From Pycnococcus provasolii (Eukaryota; Chlorophyta; Pseudoscourfieldiophyceae; Pseudoscourfieldiales; Pycnococcaceae), in NCBI GenBank assembly GCA_938743325.2, contig OW568866.1:186001-250000 (forward strand): 64,000 nt of DNA, in the 5' to 3' direction. Under the pieces are notes generated by a model, which saw only the letters and a list, made by a program, of their open reading frames with translations, was not told the DNA's origin and made no database searches. Shown one piece after another: positions 50,500-59,392 of the stretch (its first letter is position 1; every line of letters starts with the position of its first letter). The position numbers and the translations under genes were made by a program.

Positions 50500-51243
50500 T
50501 TAATTGACAACAAAAGGGTTGTCGCGCGTGCCGTCCGCGTCGTGACGCGGCGGAACTTGCGTGAGGAACTCCACCTCCTCCTCGCTCTCTTCCTCCTCAC
50601 TCGCCTCCTCCTCACTCACCTCCTCCTCACTCACCTCCTCCTCGGACTCGAGGTCCTTGAGAAGTTCGAGAGCGGCGTTTGCGCGGCAAGCGCTCTTGAG
50701 CACAGCACCCGCTCCGGCTGGACTTATCGCGCGACGCTTACGCGCAGCACGTATGTGCTCAGGAGTGGGGGGCCTCTCCGCCCTCCACGGAGTCTCGGCG
50801 GCGGCAGCTCCGGCGGCCGCAAGACGCGACGGCGTCGTCGACCCTTGTTGCGAGGCTAAAACCGGCGACGGCGGCGGCGGCGGTGGCGGTGCAAGCACGC
50901 CCTCGCGCTCGTCGTCGAGACGCTCCTGAGGCACGTCCACGAAGACGCGCCTCACGAGGGCTGCCACGTGCTTGCACGTTCCGTTTCGTGAGAACGAAAA
51001 CGCGGCGCACGGGCACCTATGGTTGGCGAGGTTAGTTGGGTTAGTCTTAAATATGTAAGCCTTACCCAACGTTCCGAACCGCGCCTCCAGGTGCTCGTTC
51101 GTGTCACGAAAGTCGTGAAGCCACGTCACGGCGGCCGCGGCGTCCCACTGTTGCTTTGTGAAGCAAGGGAACACCGGCCGCCAGAGCTCAAGGCGCGCCT
51201 TAAGGCTACGCGCTGCTTCACCACTTGAGAGATTTTCACTCAT
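50500..51243 (-). CDS. SWIM zinc-finger protein
   Basis: 247 residues from the ATG at 51243 (MSENLSSGEAARSL); the frame opens further upstream to 51411. Residues about 30-120 hold TWLHDFRDTNEHLEARFGTL, GKAYIFKTNPTNL and the finger C-P-C-(x)n-C-K-H (HRCPCAAFSFSRNGTCKHVA), matching the SWIM pattern C-x-C...C-x-H. SWIM fingers bind DNA or proteins and occur in MULE transposases, plant FAR1 proteins and Sws1/Shu2 recombination factors. The C-terminus is Glu/Ser-rich with repeated SEEEVSEEE units. It is divergent from the MULE gene, whose product has its own SWIM finger. Confidence 0.75.
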   Translation of the reverse strand: MSENLSSGEAARSLKARLELWRPVFPCFTKQQWDAAAAVTWLHDFRDTNEHLEARFGTLGKAYIFKTNPTNLANHRCPCAAFSFSRNGTCKHVAALVRRVFVDVPQERLDDEREGVLAPPPPPPPSPVLASQQGSTTPSRLAAAGAAAAETPWRAERPPTPEHIRAARKRRAISPAGAGAVLKSACRANAALELLKDLESEEEVSEEEVSEEEASEEEESEEEVEFLTQVPPRHDADGTRDNPFVVN

Positions 51244-51767
51244 TTTGAGCGTGATGATGGGCGTGATGGAGCTCAATCGGTCGCTATAGGAGGAGCTGAG
51301 CTCTAGGGAGAGGAAGCCAGTTGGTAGGACGGGCGGCGGGCGCTGAGCACCGCTCGACCTCTCGAACCATATCCACTTGTTGACCACTACCTGGACGGAC
51401 GAACGGCTCACCGTGCTTCTTCGGAGTCTGTCCTAGTGTCCTTCCACTAAAAAATATCACCTTAACAAGTTGCTCAAATTGCTGGCAATAGTGGACAACC
51501 AGTGCGAGGTTCGCACATATTCCAAAGAGGCACCACAACCGTCTGAGGCACCTCAAGGCCCAAGCTCGACCCAAGGAGGCGGAGCTCATTCACTACTTCA
51601 TTCATTCACCTCATGGCCGCGTTCATGGCAAGCATCACTGCCTTCATGGCACGCATCCCAGCTGCCATGAGTGCTGCCATAAGTGCGCTCAGTGGGGAGG
51701 AGGAAAAAACTGTGACAGCCCTCGGTGCGTGACATGCATGAGTGGATGAGTGGATGCGCGAGATCTG

Positions 51768-51831
51768 CCTCCCAGAGATATCTCTGGGAGGGTCTCGGTC
51801 TGGAAAGCTGTTGTTCAGGGGATCCCCTGAA
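51768..51831. promoter_or_regulatory. Two adjacent perfect palindromes
   Basis: The first is 24 bp (cctcccagagat and its complement, 51768-51791). The second is 18 bp (ttcaggggatcccctgaa, 51814-51831). Both have full dyad symmetry and lie 160-220 bp upstream of the MULE ATG. They may be dimer binding sites or cruciform-forming. Confidence 0.6.
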
Positions 51832-51850
51832 GAACCCGTTTTTTGCAGTG

Positions 51851-51908
51851 GTTAGGGTTAGGGTTAGTTAGGGTTAGTTAGGGTTAGGATTAGGGTTAGG
51901 GTTAGGGT
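51851..51908. repeat. Telomere-type (TTAGGG)n array
   Basis: About eight GTTAGG/GTTAGGG units, some as GTTAGTTAGGG, 85 bp upstream of the MULE ATG. Confidence 0.88.
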
Positions 51909-51992
51909 GGTCTTGTGGATCCGCTGTACATACGTCACTCACCTAATCCCTCGGTGTACCCTTCCACAGTTTTACCTCGTACAAATACATGC

Positions 51993-54119
51993 ATGGATAA
52001 TGAGTGGAAGGAGGTGGGCGAGCTTCCCGTCTTGACGCCGACCACGACTGCTGATACGGCGGCGGCATCATCTTCTTCAACCTCAGTCACCACCGCCGCC
52101 GACACAACCGCAATTATGAGCCTCACAGGGTATCCCGTCAAGAAGACGGGACAATACTCTCGTATTCTTGACGGGGTACCCACAACGGTTCAATTGTATT
52201 GTTGTGCGTACAAAAACGACACGGGGTGCGAGGCACAAACAAAGGTTGAAGGACGTAAAGTGTACACCCGCGGCCAACACGACCATACAAAATTTATTAC
52301 CGAGACGGGTAAATTAACCCGTTTGCAAAAGGAGAAAATAGAAGAAAAACTCTCTGAAAAAAGCACACCCATGGTGATATGGGATTATTTGCAAAATCAT
52401 CAAAATCTTGGCCCGGTACCGCTTAAGGGCGTCGTTATTAATTACATCAAAAATACAAAGCAAAGGGCAAAGGCCAAAGGAGGTGAAGAACTAGGGGCTT
52501 TATCATACGACGGCCTTAAACAATCTCTCCATGGTTTGTCCTTGCATCGCGAAAATTGCTCGGAAGAAGAAGGCTACATTGCGGCCTATGAGGTTCACGC
52601 ACAAAGTGGAACATTTCGAGTTCTAATTTGCAGCAGGAAATCAATCAAGACGTGGCGTCGCGGAAAACTTAGAACGATCGACGGCACGTACAAGGTGAAT
52701 TGGACGAATCATCCTTTGGGTGTACTCTCAGTGAGCGATGGTAATCACAAGAACCACCATTGCGCGTGGGCAGTTCTAAGTCACGAGAGGGGAGAGGATT
52801 ACGAATGGGTTCTTCAGAAAATGGAAGATGAGGTTAAAAAGATTGAAGAAATGGAAAATTTGGAAAAATTGCTCCCGCGTAAGGTCGAATTTCAGTTCGA
52901 CTACGCTGGAGCAATTTTTAATGGGGTCTCGAAGGCATATTCTGGAATCTCTTCAATCAATCCGATACTGAACATGTGTTCACGGCACGCCCAAGTTGCA
53001 ATTGAGGCTCAGATTGAGAAGAAGTTCACGGATAAAAATTATGTGGAAGCATGCATTTTGGATCTAAAACACTTGTTCCTTTTGATTCCGTATCCGCACG
53101 AGAGCGCGTTTCAATTCATGTTGAAATTATTTCTGGATAAATGGAGTCATGCTAATCAAGACTTATTTGTTGAGTACATGATTGAATACTGGGTTACGCC
53201 GCAAAATGGCCGAGTTCATCGATTCGGAATTTGCCACACTGTTCCTGGGAATAACACGGCAACTCAAGGATTGGAACGAAGTCACCAGACCACAAGGTCA
53301 TTGGCCACCAAAAACGAAAGGCCAGGACTAATTTTGTTGACAAAAAGCCTTTTGGATAAGCTGCCAAGCATGGTGAAATGGTCCTCCGACTTTCAAGAGA
53401 TTCGTAAGTCGGAGGACCTGCCCGAGGATAAACACTGGAGAGAGTACAAAGCAGAGTTGAAAAAGTACGCTCATGCTAACATTGCGCATGGGTTTGAGGA
53501 CTCGCTCGTTCCCTCCTCATCTAGTGGTGGTGGGGATGTCACGACGACGAATTTTACGATGTACCCGACGACAGCATTTTGGACAAAGTGCATTCGTCAA
53601 GGCGAGGCGTCAGAAGCGGCAAAGGAAGGAGAAGAAGAATTTAAGCTAACGCGCAAGCTCGTCGAGGACAGGGCCACGGAGTACCTCAAGGTGTACAAGA
53701 CATTGCCTGGAGGAGAATCGTCCATGGCGAAGCTCAAAATGGGCTATACCTCGATCATGAACATCTTGAAGGATTTTTACGCGGCCACACCTCATGGCTG
53801 CACGTGCATTACGTTCCATAGGTGGGCCTTCTGTCCGCACGTCTTGAACGAAAAAATTCGAGCAGGCGATGTCAACATCCCCAGCGAGTTCAAGGAAATC
53901 ACCCCGAAGAGGAAGGCAGGTAGGCCATTGAAGAATGCGCCTGCCAGGGTGGTACAACCACCCGACTATGTGCGACCGCCTCCACCAGCGGGACCACCAC
54001 CACCTAATGATGGTGGGAAAAACAATAAGCGAGCACTGCCGCCACCACCGCCGCCGCCGCCACCGCCGACGAAGCGGTCAAAGAAAGATATTCCGCCTCC
54101 GCCACCTCTGGCTAATTGA
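51993..54119 (+). CDS. MULE-type transposase (FLYWCH/GCM-like finger, DDE core, SWIM finger)
   Basis: 708 residues from the ATG at 51993 (MDNEWKEVGELP). Residues about 47-95 are a C-x7-C...H-x-H finger (YCCAYKNDTGCEAQ; YTRGQHDH) of FLYWCH/WRKY-GCM type. The MULE catalytic core starts at D230 (RTIDGTYKVNW), continues with the second Asp in FQFDYAGAI and a CSRHAQV segment, and ends near ATQGLERSH. A SWIM finger lies at C603-x-C605...C614-x-H616. The tail has an AT-hook-like RKAGRPLKN and long Pro runs. The reading frame is intact. Codon use is clearly AT-richer than in neighbours, which suggests a recent arrival. I see no terminal inverted repeats or target duplication, so a single-copy or domesticated gene is also possible. 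Confidence 0.82.
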   Translation: MDNEWKEVGELPVLTPTTTADTAAASSSSTSVTTAADTTAIMSLTGYPVKKTGQYSRILDGVPTTVQLYCCAYKNDTGCEAQTKVEGRKVYTRGQHDHTKFITETGKLTRLQKEKIEEKLSEKSTPMVIWDYLQNHQNLGPVPLKGVVINYIKNTKQRAKAKGGEELGALSYDGLKQSLHGLSLHRENCSEEEGYIAAYEVHAQSGTFRVLICSRKSIKTWRRGKLRTIDGTYKVNWTNHPLGVLSVSDGNHKNHHCAWAVLSHERGEDYEWVLQKMEDEVKKIEEMENLEKLLPRKVEFQFDYAGAIFNGVSKAYSGISSINPILNMCSRHAQVAIEAQIEKKFTDKNYVEACILDLKHLFLLIPYPHESAFQFMLKLFLDKWSHANQDLFVEYMIEYWVTPQNGRVHRFGICHTVPGNNTATQGLERSHQTTRSLATKNERPGLILLTKSLLDKLPSMVKWSSDFQEIRKSEDLPEDKHWREYKAELKKYAHANIAHGFEDSLVPSSSSGGGDVTTTNFTMYPTTAFWTKCIRQGEASEAAKEGEEEFKLTRKLVEDRATEYLKVYKTLPGGESSMAKLKMGYTSIMNILKDFYAATPHGCTCITFHRWAFCPHVLNEKIRAGDVNIPSEFKEITPKRKAGRPLKNAPARVVQPPDYVRPPPPAGPPPPNDGGKNNKRALPPPPPPPPPPTKRSKKDIPPPPPLAN

Positions 54120-54136
54120 GGTGAGGAGGAAAGCAT

Positions 54137-55809
54137 TCAGATGGGCAAATAAGGGAATGGACGGGGTCTGGACGGGTCTATGCGAGGGGAAAATAATGAA
54201 TGTAATGATAATATTTTACATTCAAAATCAAGCTCGGCTTCGTCGCCACGCGACGTGTCGCCAGCGTCGCCCGACGTGCTCGCGAGGCTGCTTTTGCTGC
54301 GGCGCCAAGCCCACCAAGCTCGGGCAGTGAGTTGAGCGCGCTCGCGGTGCGCACGAGAAACGCGCGGCAGCTTCGGCCAAGCGTTGCACGAGACAAACTC
54401 GGCGCGAGCCAGGCTTTCCGCGGCTGTCACCGCGAAGTGCGCGATGCCGGCGTCGGAGAGCGCATCGCCACCATCCACAAGGCTGATTTCGCGCAACTGC
54501 CGTCCGTGGCACGCGAGCGCCGCCAGCACGCGGTCTGTGGCGACGGCGCCGGCTGCGCGAAATACTTGCAGCTTTGGCAGCGCGTCGTGCTGGCGCAGCG
54601 TGTTGGCAACGGACACGGCTCCCGCGCCGCACCTCGAGATATCGAGCACAACGAGCTGACGGAAGAGCGTGAGCTGAGCAATGCCGGCGTCCGTGACGCG
54701 CGTGCACCCGGACAGGTCCAGTTCCTCGAGGCTCGTGCAGAGCGGCTCCTCTCCGTTCCCTTCAGCCGTCGCGGTGCAGAGTGCGGCGACGCCGTCGTCG
54801 CTGACGCGGCTGTCCGCGAAGCTGAGTGCGCGCAGCGTTTTCCTGAGCCCTGACGTGGGCGCGGCGAGGAACCGCTTCGTGCTGGCGCAGCGTGTTGGCA
54901 ACGGACACGGCTCCCGCGCCGCACCTCGAGATATCGAGCACAACGAGCTGACGGAAGAGCGTGAGCTGAGCAATGCCGGCGTCCGTGACGCGCGTGCACC
55001 CGGACAGGTCCAGTTCCTCGAGGCTCGTGCAGAGCGGCTCCTCTCCGTTCCCTTCAGCCGTCGCGGTGCAGAGTGCGGCGACGCCGTCGTCGCTGACGCG
55101 GCTGTCCGCGAAGCTGAGTGCGCGCAGCGTTTTCCTGAGCCCTGAGGAAAGCGCGGCGAGGAACCGCTTCGTGCTGGCGCAGCGTGTTGGCAACGGACAC
55201 GGCTCCCGCGCCGCACCTCGAGATATCGAGCACAACGAGCTGACGGAAGAGCGTGAGCTGAGCAATGCCGGCGTCCGTGACGCGCGTGCACCCGGACAGG
55301 TCCAGTTCCTCGAGGCTCGTGCAGAGCGGCTCCTCTCCGTTCCCTTCAGCCGTCGCGGTGCAGAGTGCGGCGACGCCGTCGTCGCTGACGCGGCTGTCCG
55401 CGAAGCTGAGTGCGCGCAGCGTTTTCCTGAGCCCTGACGTGGGCGCGGCGAGGAACCGCATGGCGTCGTCGTCAACCGCCGATGCCTGCGCGAAGGGCGT
55501 CACCTTTCCGCTGTCATCTGCTGCCACCACGTCGTCTGGTTCTCTCGCCGCCGTCGCGTTGCTGTAAGCCGCGCCGAGGCCTTTCCTCGACGGACTGAGC
55601 ACGATGCTCCTCGGGAATGCGCGCGGCGGCGGCGCGTGTCCCGCGGCCGCGACGACGGACGACGGCACGGGCATTTTGTGCACGACAAGCTGGTACGCGA
55701 GTTCGTTGCACGTCGCATTGGAAAAATACTCTTGGGACTGAGACTTGGAGAAGAGACGGGGCGTAGTGGTGGGAAACCAGGGCGTACTGCCTGTCTTGGG
55801 AGGATTCAA
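54137..55809 (-). pseudogene. Leucine-rich-repeat (FBXL/AMN1-like) gene disrupted by tandem triplication
   Basis: The N-terminal 115 residues start at 55809 (MNPPKTGSTPW) and lead in frame into one LRR unit: LRALSFADSRVSDDGVAALC, SLEELDLSGCTRVTDAGIAQ, LTLFRQLVVLDISRCGAGAV. These are Cys-containing LRRs as in F-box LRR and AMN1 proteins. The unit is then repeated in DNA two more times at 292-bp spacing. Since 292 is not a multiple of three, copies 2 and 3 fall into other frames. The C-terminal LRRs (LPKLQVFRAAGAVATDRVLA; LREISLVDGGDALSDAGIAH) match the frame of the last copy. One copy would give a continuous protein, three do not. Either the gene is disabled, or copy number acts as a switch, or the assembly is wrong. 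No F-box is seen. Confidence 0.65.
54587..55462 (-). repeat. 292-bp tandem repeat, three copies
   Basis: Units begin at 54587, 54879 and 55171. They are almost identical; the middle boundary differs by a few bases (encoding LSSGL instead of PTSGL). The length is 97 codons plus one base. Confidence 0.95.
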
Positions 55810-56633
55810 AGGTCGGCGCCTGGCGCTCGATAACTGGGCGGCTCAACGGGGACGGCTGAAGCGAGTCTACAGGTCGGGATCCGAGCTTGCAGATGCACAA
55901 CGGCCCTGTACAGTGGCGAGCTCCACCGCCTGGTCCATGCCTTACAACCGGCCACCTCGACCGCCCACGCACAACCACCGCTAGGTCCATGTCCTATTTT
56001 ATCCTTCCTCCTTTTCTATTTTAATCCTTGTCCATGATTCAAGGAGGCGTGCAGTGCAATCCATCGTAACTTAAGGTACATAGTCCTAAGTTAAGGTCGA
56101 AGAACTCCATTAAACCTTTAAAGGTAGGGTAGCCTTGACCACCATCTTGTCCTCGCAGTTGCTAGTGGTACAGTAGACTACTGTGCTCGTTGTTTCTTGC
56201 CTCTCGAGACGAGAACACCGGAAAGCGAGGTGATGAGTGATGAGTGATGACCACCTGAGGTCGAGTACTTGGTCGACTCGCCAAGGCGCAAGGCGCAAGG
56301 GAGTTGGTAGTACTAGTACTACATAGTTCTCTACAGTACAGTAAGCACTACAGTGGCTCCCGTTCAGGACTGCGTTCCATACCATACCATTAAAGGTAAC
56401 CTTAATTTTATCAGGAATCCGTCTTAGGTTGTATTTCACAGTTAACATGTTGGTATGTAGTTCATGCAAGATAGTTGGTAAATGCGAGATGAATGCCACG
56501 TCCAAGTTCCAAGGGGGATGGATGGTCAGCGATTTCTAGCGATGGCGATGGGGAATGGTAAGTCAGGGACTCACTCGTCTAGCTATTAGCTACGCCTCGC
56601 TCCCACTCCATCCCAGCGGCCTTAAGGGCAGCC
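55810..56633. other. Divergent spacer, no gene recognised
   Basis: 0.8 kb between the LRR gene and the gene at 56634. It has many short taaggt, gtactac and tacagta words (56070-56345) and a tandem gatgagtgatgagtgatga (56229-56250). A minus-strand open frame at 56110-56505 has no coding character. No telomere-type tract. Confidence 0.45.
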
Positions 56634-58181
56634 ATGGCGTCCACACAGCCATCGTCATCAGCCTCTCATCAGCCTCCTCGCTCTGATAAAGTTCTCCCAG
56701 CCTCCTCGCTCTTGTCGTCCTCCTCTGCCACAGGTGCTTCAGGTGAGCGTTTGAAGTTCCACGTGCCGCTCAGACAAGGCGCGGACCCTGACGTGAAAGA
56801 TGCCAGTCACATGGCGAAGAACTTCGAGGCGGAGTACGTCGCGAGGTACCTCGAAAGCGTCGGGGCGGGAACGACGAAAGTCACCACGGCGTACGTCAAC
56901 AAACACTGCCCGTTCAAGGCGGCCAAGCTCAAGACGAACCTACGCGCGAACGGCGCGGTCGCGGACGAACTCAGCATCGAGGCGCCGCAGCTGCAGCAGA
57001 CGGTGCGCGTCGGGGCGGGAAGAGCAAGGCCGATGGACGTGTACAACACCGGAACGCTCATGGACGTGCCGGAGTCGCCGCAGCTTGTCACGCCCGCAGG
57101 AAGCAAGGAGGTGTTCGCAAACGTGCACGGAAACAAGGACGAGGTGCGCATGGGCGGACAGGACGAAGACGAGAACATGTTCGCGAAATATGCGCTCAAG
57201 TTCTGCTTCCCATTCAACAAGCTCGCGCGCGACCGCCTCGAGCGCATGAAGGCTTTCGAGAAGAAGAGCAACAGCGGCGACGATAAGACCCGCAAATTGG
57301 CGATTCACAGGGAGCTCGCTCGCGGGCTACGCAGGCCGCAGGCGACGTACATGCGCGACACGCTCAACGCGTTCGAGACGCACCTGCAGCAGTGGGTGAA
57401 GGGCCTGAAGCCGAATGCGCTCAAGGGACGAGTGACGCGCGCGGAAATCGAGGAGACGAGCGCTCTTCTGCGGCACGAACATACGGCGGCGCTCTTCGAC
57501 AACGTCGCGGACTTCCTCTACGCGAGCGTCGTCGCGCCGGTGTCGAACAGCTATAACAGCCACGCTAACGCCGGCACTGAGGAAAGCGAGGAGAGGCAGA
57601 GGAGCCGGATGCTGCTCATTCAGCAGGGAGCCGCGGCGCTCGAGCGGAGGTGCCGCGAAAGTCGCGGACTACTCTTCTTTGCATACCCCTCCATTCTGGT
57701 GTGTCTTCGCGCCGCGATCGAGATGCTCTTCAATGCAGCCTTCCCACTCTTCTTCGACTCGCCGGATGGCGCGACTGCGCTGTACAAGATGCATGACTGC
57801 ATCACCTCGGCGTTTGACGCAAATGGGTACTTCGAATCCGTGCCGACGATCCAGAGCGACTCGCAGTCGATGCGCGCATTGTCCAAGCTTGGGCGCCGCG
57901 CACACCAGCCTCCTCGCGCACACTTCGGCGACGTGAGCGCAGCCCTTCGCACAGCCATGGGCACGCCCATGAGCGCGAATGCACGAGTCATGATGTCGAA
58001 CGGTGTCGACGGTGCACGCCTTACTCTGATGAAGAGTACACGAACCGCTGAGAGCAGCGTCGTCTACGAATCAGCTCGCCACTCTCTGACTAAGGTGCAC
58101 CGCCTTCGCCTGTTTAGCGAGGCGACGGGCCGTGGTCCCGCGACGGTTCCTAAGCTTGGTCGCAATACGAAGAAGACGTGA
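56634..58181 (+). CDS. Unrecognised helical protein
   Basis: 515 residues. The first 45 are Ser/Pro-rich. The rest looks ordered and mostly helical: AKNFEAEYVARYLESVG, YALKFCFPFNKLARDRLERM, HRELARGLRRPQATYMRDTLNAF in part, and a hydrophobic helix RGLLFFAYPSILVCLRAAIEM that could be buried or membrane-associated. The C-terminus is basic and Ser-rich. A possible link to dynein or tubulin-associated algal proteins cannot be shown. I recognise no motif. The start MASTQPSSSAS lies in a good context (gccatggcg). Codon use is typical of the window, and the frame is long and clean, so the gene is probably real. Confidence 0.6.
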   Translation: MASTQPSSSASHQPPRSDKVLPASSLLSSSSATGASGERLKFHVPLRQGADPDVKDASHMAKNFEAEYVARYLESVGAGTTKVTTAYVNKHCPFKAAKLKTNLRANGAVADELSIEAPQLQQTVRVGAGRARPMDVYNTGTLMDVPESPQLVTPAGSKEVFANVHGNKDEVRMGGQDEDENMFAKYALKFCFPFNKLARDRLERMKAFEKKSNSGDDKTRKLAIHRELARGLRRPQATYMRDTLNAFETHLQQWVKGLKPNALKGRVTRAEIEETSALLRHEHTAALFDNVADFLYASVVAPVSNSYNSHANAGTEESEERQRSRMLLIQQGAAALERRCRESRGLLFFAYPSILVCLRAAIEMLFNAAFPLFFDSPDGATALYKMHDCITSAFDANGYFESVPTIQSDSQSMRALSKLGRRAHQPPRAHFGDVSAALRTAMGTPMSANARVMMSNGVDGARLTLMKSTRTAESSVVYESARHSLTKVHRLRLFSEATGRGPATVPKLGRNTKKT

Positions 58182-58300
58182 ATGCTGGTCGATTCCTGCC
58201 AGTTTCGTTACACTGAACAACCTAATTGTGTAAACTACCCTAACTCGAACGAAATGAAAAAAGAATGAGGTTTGTGAAATCCTGTCTGTCAGTCAGTCAG

Positions 58301-59185
58301 TCAGTCGTCGTTGCTAGTAGGCTCAGTGAGCCATCCATCCAGCGTGTGGCGCGCACGAGTGTAGATGTAAATCATCGGCAACGCGACGATGCCAATGAAG
58401 AAAATTGGCGGTGCAACGAACAAGACGATGATGGCGATGAGCGGAACAACAATTGCGGTGGTGAGGAAAAGGGCAAGTGGCAGTGCAACAAACAGAAGCA
58501 TGGCGAGTGCGAACGTACGAAGCGTAAATGCATGCTCCGGCAACGGCGACGTGACCATCGCGATGGCCTGCTCGATCAGCGACGGCTTGTTCTTCTCTTC
58601 CGCCTCGTCAGCCATAATCTTCAAACACTTCTTGCTCGCTTTCACGCGTCGAAGAACTTCCTTTTCTGGATCTATGTAATTGGCGTCGCTGCTGGTTCGA
58701 GTTTTCCACCACGGCGGTGGGGAATCGGGTGCAACAAACTTCGTACTAGTTGTTGTCGTTGTCGCGTAGTATGCGGAATCGTCGGATAGAGACGCGGATG
58801 ATCCAGGCGTCGGCACGTCTTCTTGCATCTGCTTCATCTTGCTTCCCCGCTTCGTTGTGACTGCCGATGTCTTGATTGGCATCGATCGCGTGCGAGTACT
58901 GACGTTGCCGTATTCACTGTCGCCGCTGAACTCCTTGGCGAGCTGATTCAGCTCATTTTGCAGCTGTGCGATTTCCTCGTCGTCCTTCATGCGCTTCAAA
59001 TGTGCTTCCATCTCGGTGAGCAGGCGTTGTTGGGACTGATGGATATTCGATCGCGTCGTTGTCGGCAGAGGATCCATCGTCATTGTTGCTGAGTCCGTGA
59101 CTAGTTGCTGACGTTGCTGATCCTGTTGTTGATCAAACATGGGACGAACGCCTTTTTTTTTGTCGCTCTTCTTGCGACTCGGCAT
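58301..59185 (-). CDS. Small membrane protein with C-terminal hydrophobic hairpin
   Basis: 294 residues. It begins MPSRKKSDKKKGVRP (basic), then Gln-rich sequence, a short coiled coil (LLTEMEAHLKRMKDDEEIAQ; LQNELNQLAKEF), Ser/Thr-rich linkers, and from about 215 two or three membrane segments (LRTFALAMLLFVALPLALFL; AIVVPLIAIIVLFVAPPIFF; IGIVALPMIYIY), ending with a short polar tail. The layout is that of a tail-region ER or endosomal protein with a cytosolic N-terminus. No family recognised. It is the only gene in the last 10 kb with clear membrane helices. Confidence 0.6.
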   Translation of the reverse strand: MPSRKKSDKKKGVRPMFDQQQDQQRQQLVTDSATMTMDPLPTTTRSNIHQSQQRLLTEMEAHLKRMKDDEEIAQLQNELNQLAKEFSGDSEYGNVSTRTRSMPIKTSAVTTKRGSKMKQMQEDVPTPGSSASLSDDSAYYATTTTTSTKFVAPDSPPPWWKTRTSSDANYIDPEKEVLRRVKASKKCLKIMADEAEEKNKPSLIEQAIAMVTSPLPEHAFTLRTFALAMLLFVALPLALFLTTAIVVPLIAIIVLFVAPPIFFIGIVALPMIYIYTRARHTLDGWLTEPTSNDD

Positions 59186-59392
59186 GGCGGATTTGTCTCT
59201 TTACGTTGGTTGGTGGTCAGCAGAAAAAGATATTCTAAAGGCGACGTCGACCGATCGATCAACCGCCGCCGCGTTGATGGGGTTTACCGCGAAAAAATTA
59301 CCGCGAAAATTGTCAGATCTAATCAATTTGGAGGGGAAAAGTAAACCCCATCATGTGTGAAAAACTTGGTCTGATTTCTTTCCAAGTTGCAG

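Larger units (their letters stand above)
51244..51992. promoter_or_regulatory. Divergent region between SWIM and MULE genes
   Basis: It holds repeated catggc/gccat words at 51600-51685, two perfect palindromes (51768-51791 and 51814-51831) and a telomere-type array (51851-51908). No gene seen. Confidence 0.5.

Noticed and set aside
54427-55475. Several plus and minus frames in the 292-bp repeats (for example MHARHGRRHCS and MPASVTRVHPD phrases)
   Set aside because: They are alternative frames of the same LRR repeat; only the LRR frame has family motifs.
56110-56505. 131-residue minus-strand frame
   Set aside because: In an AT-richer spacer, no motif, codon use unlike neighbours.
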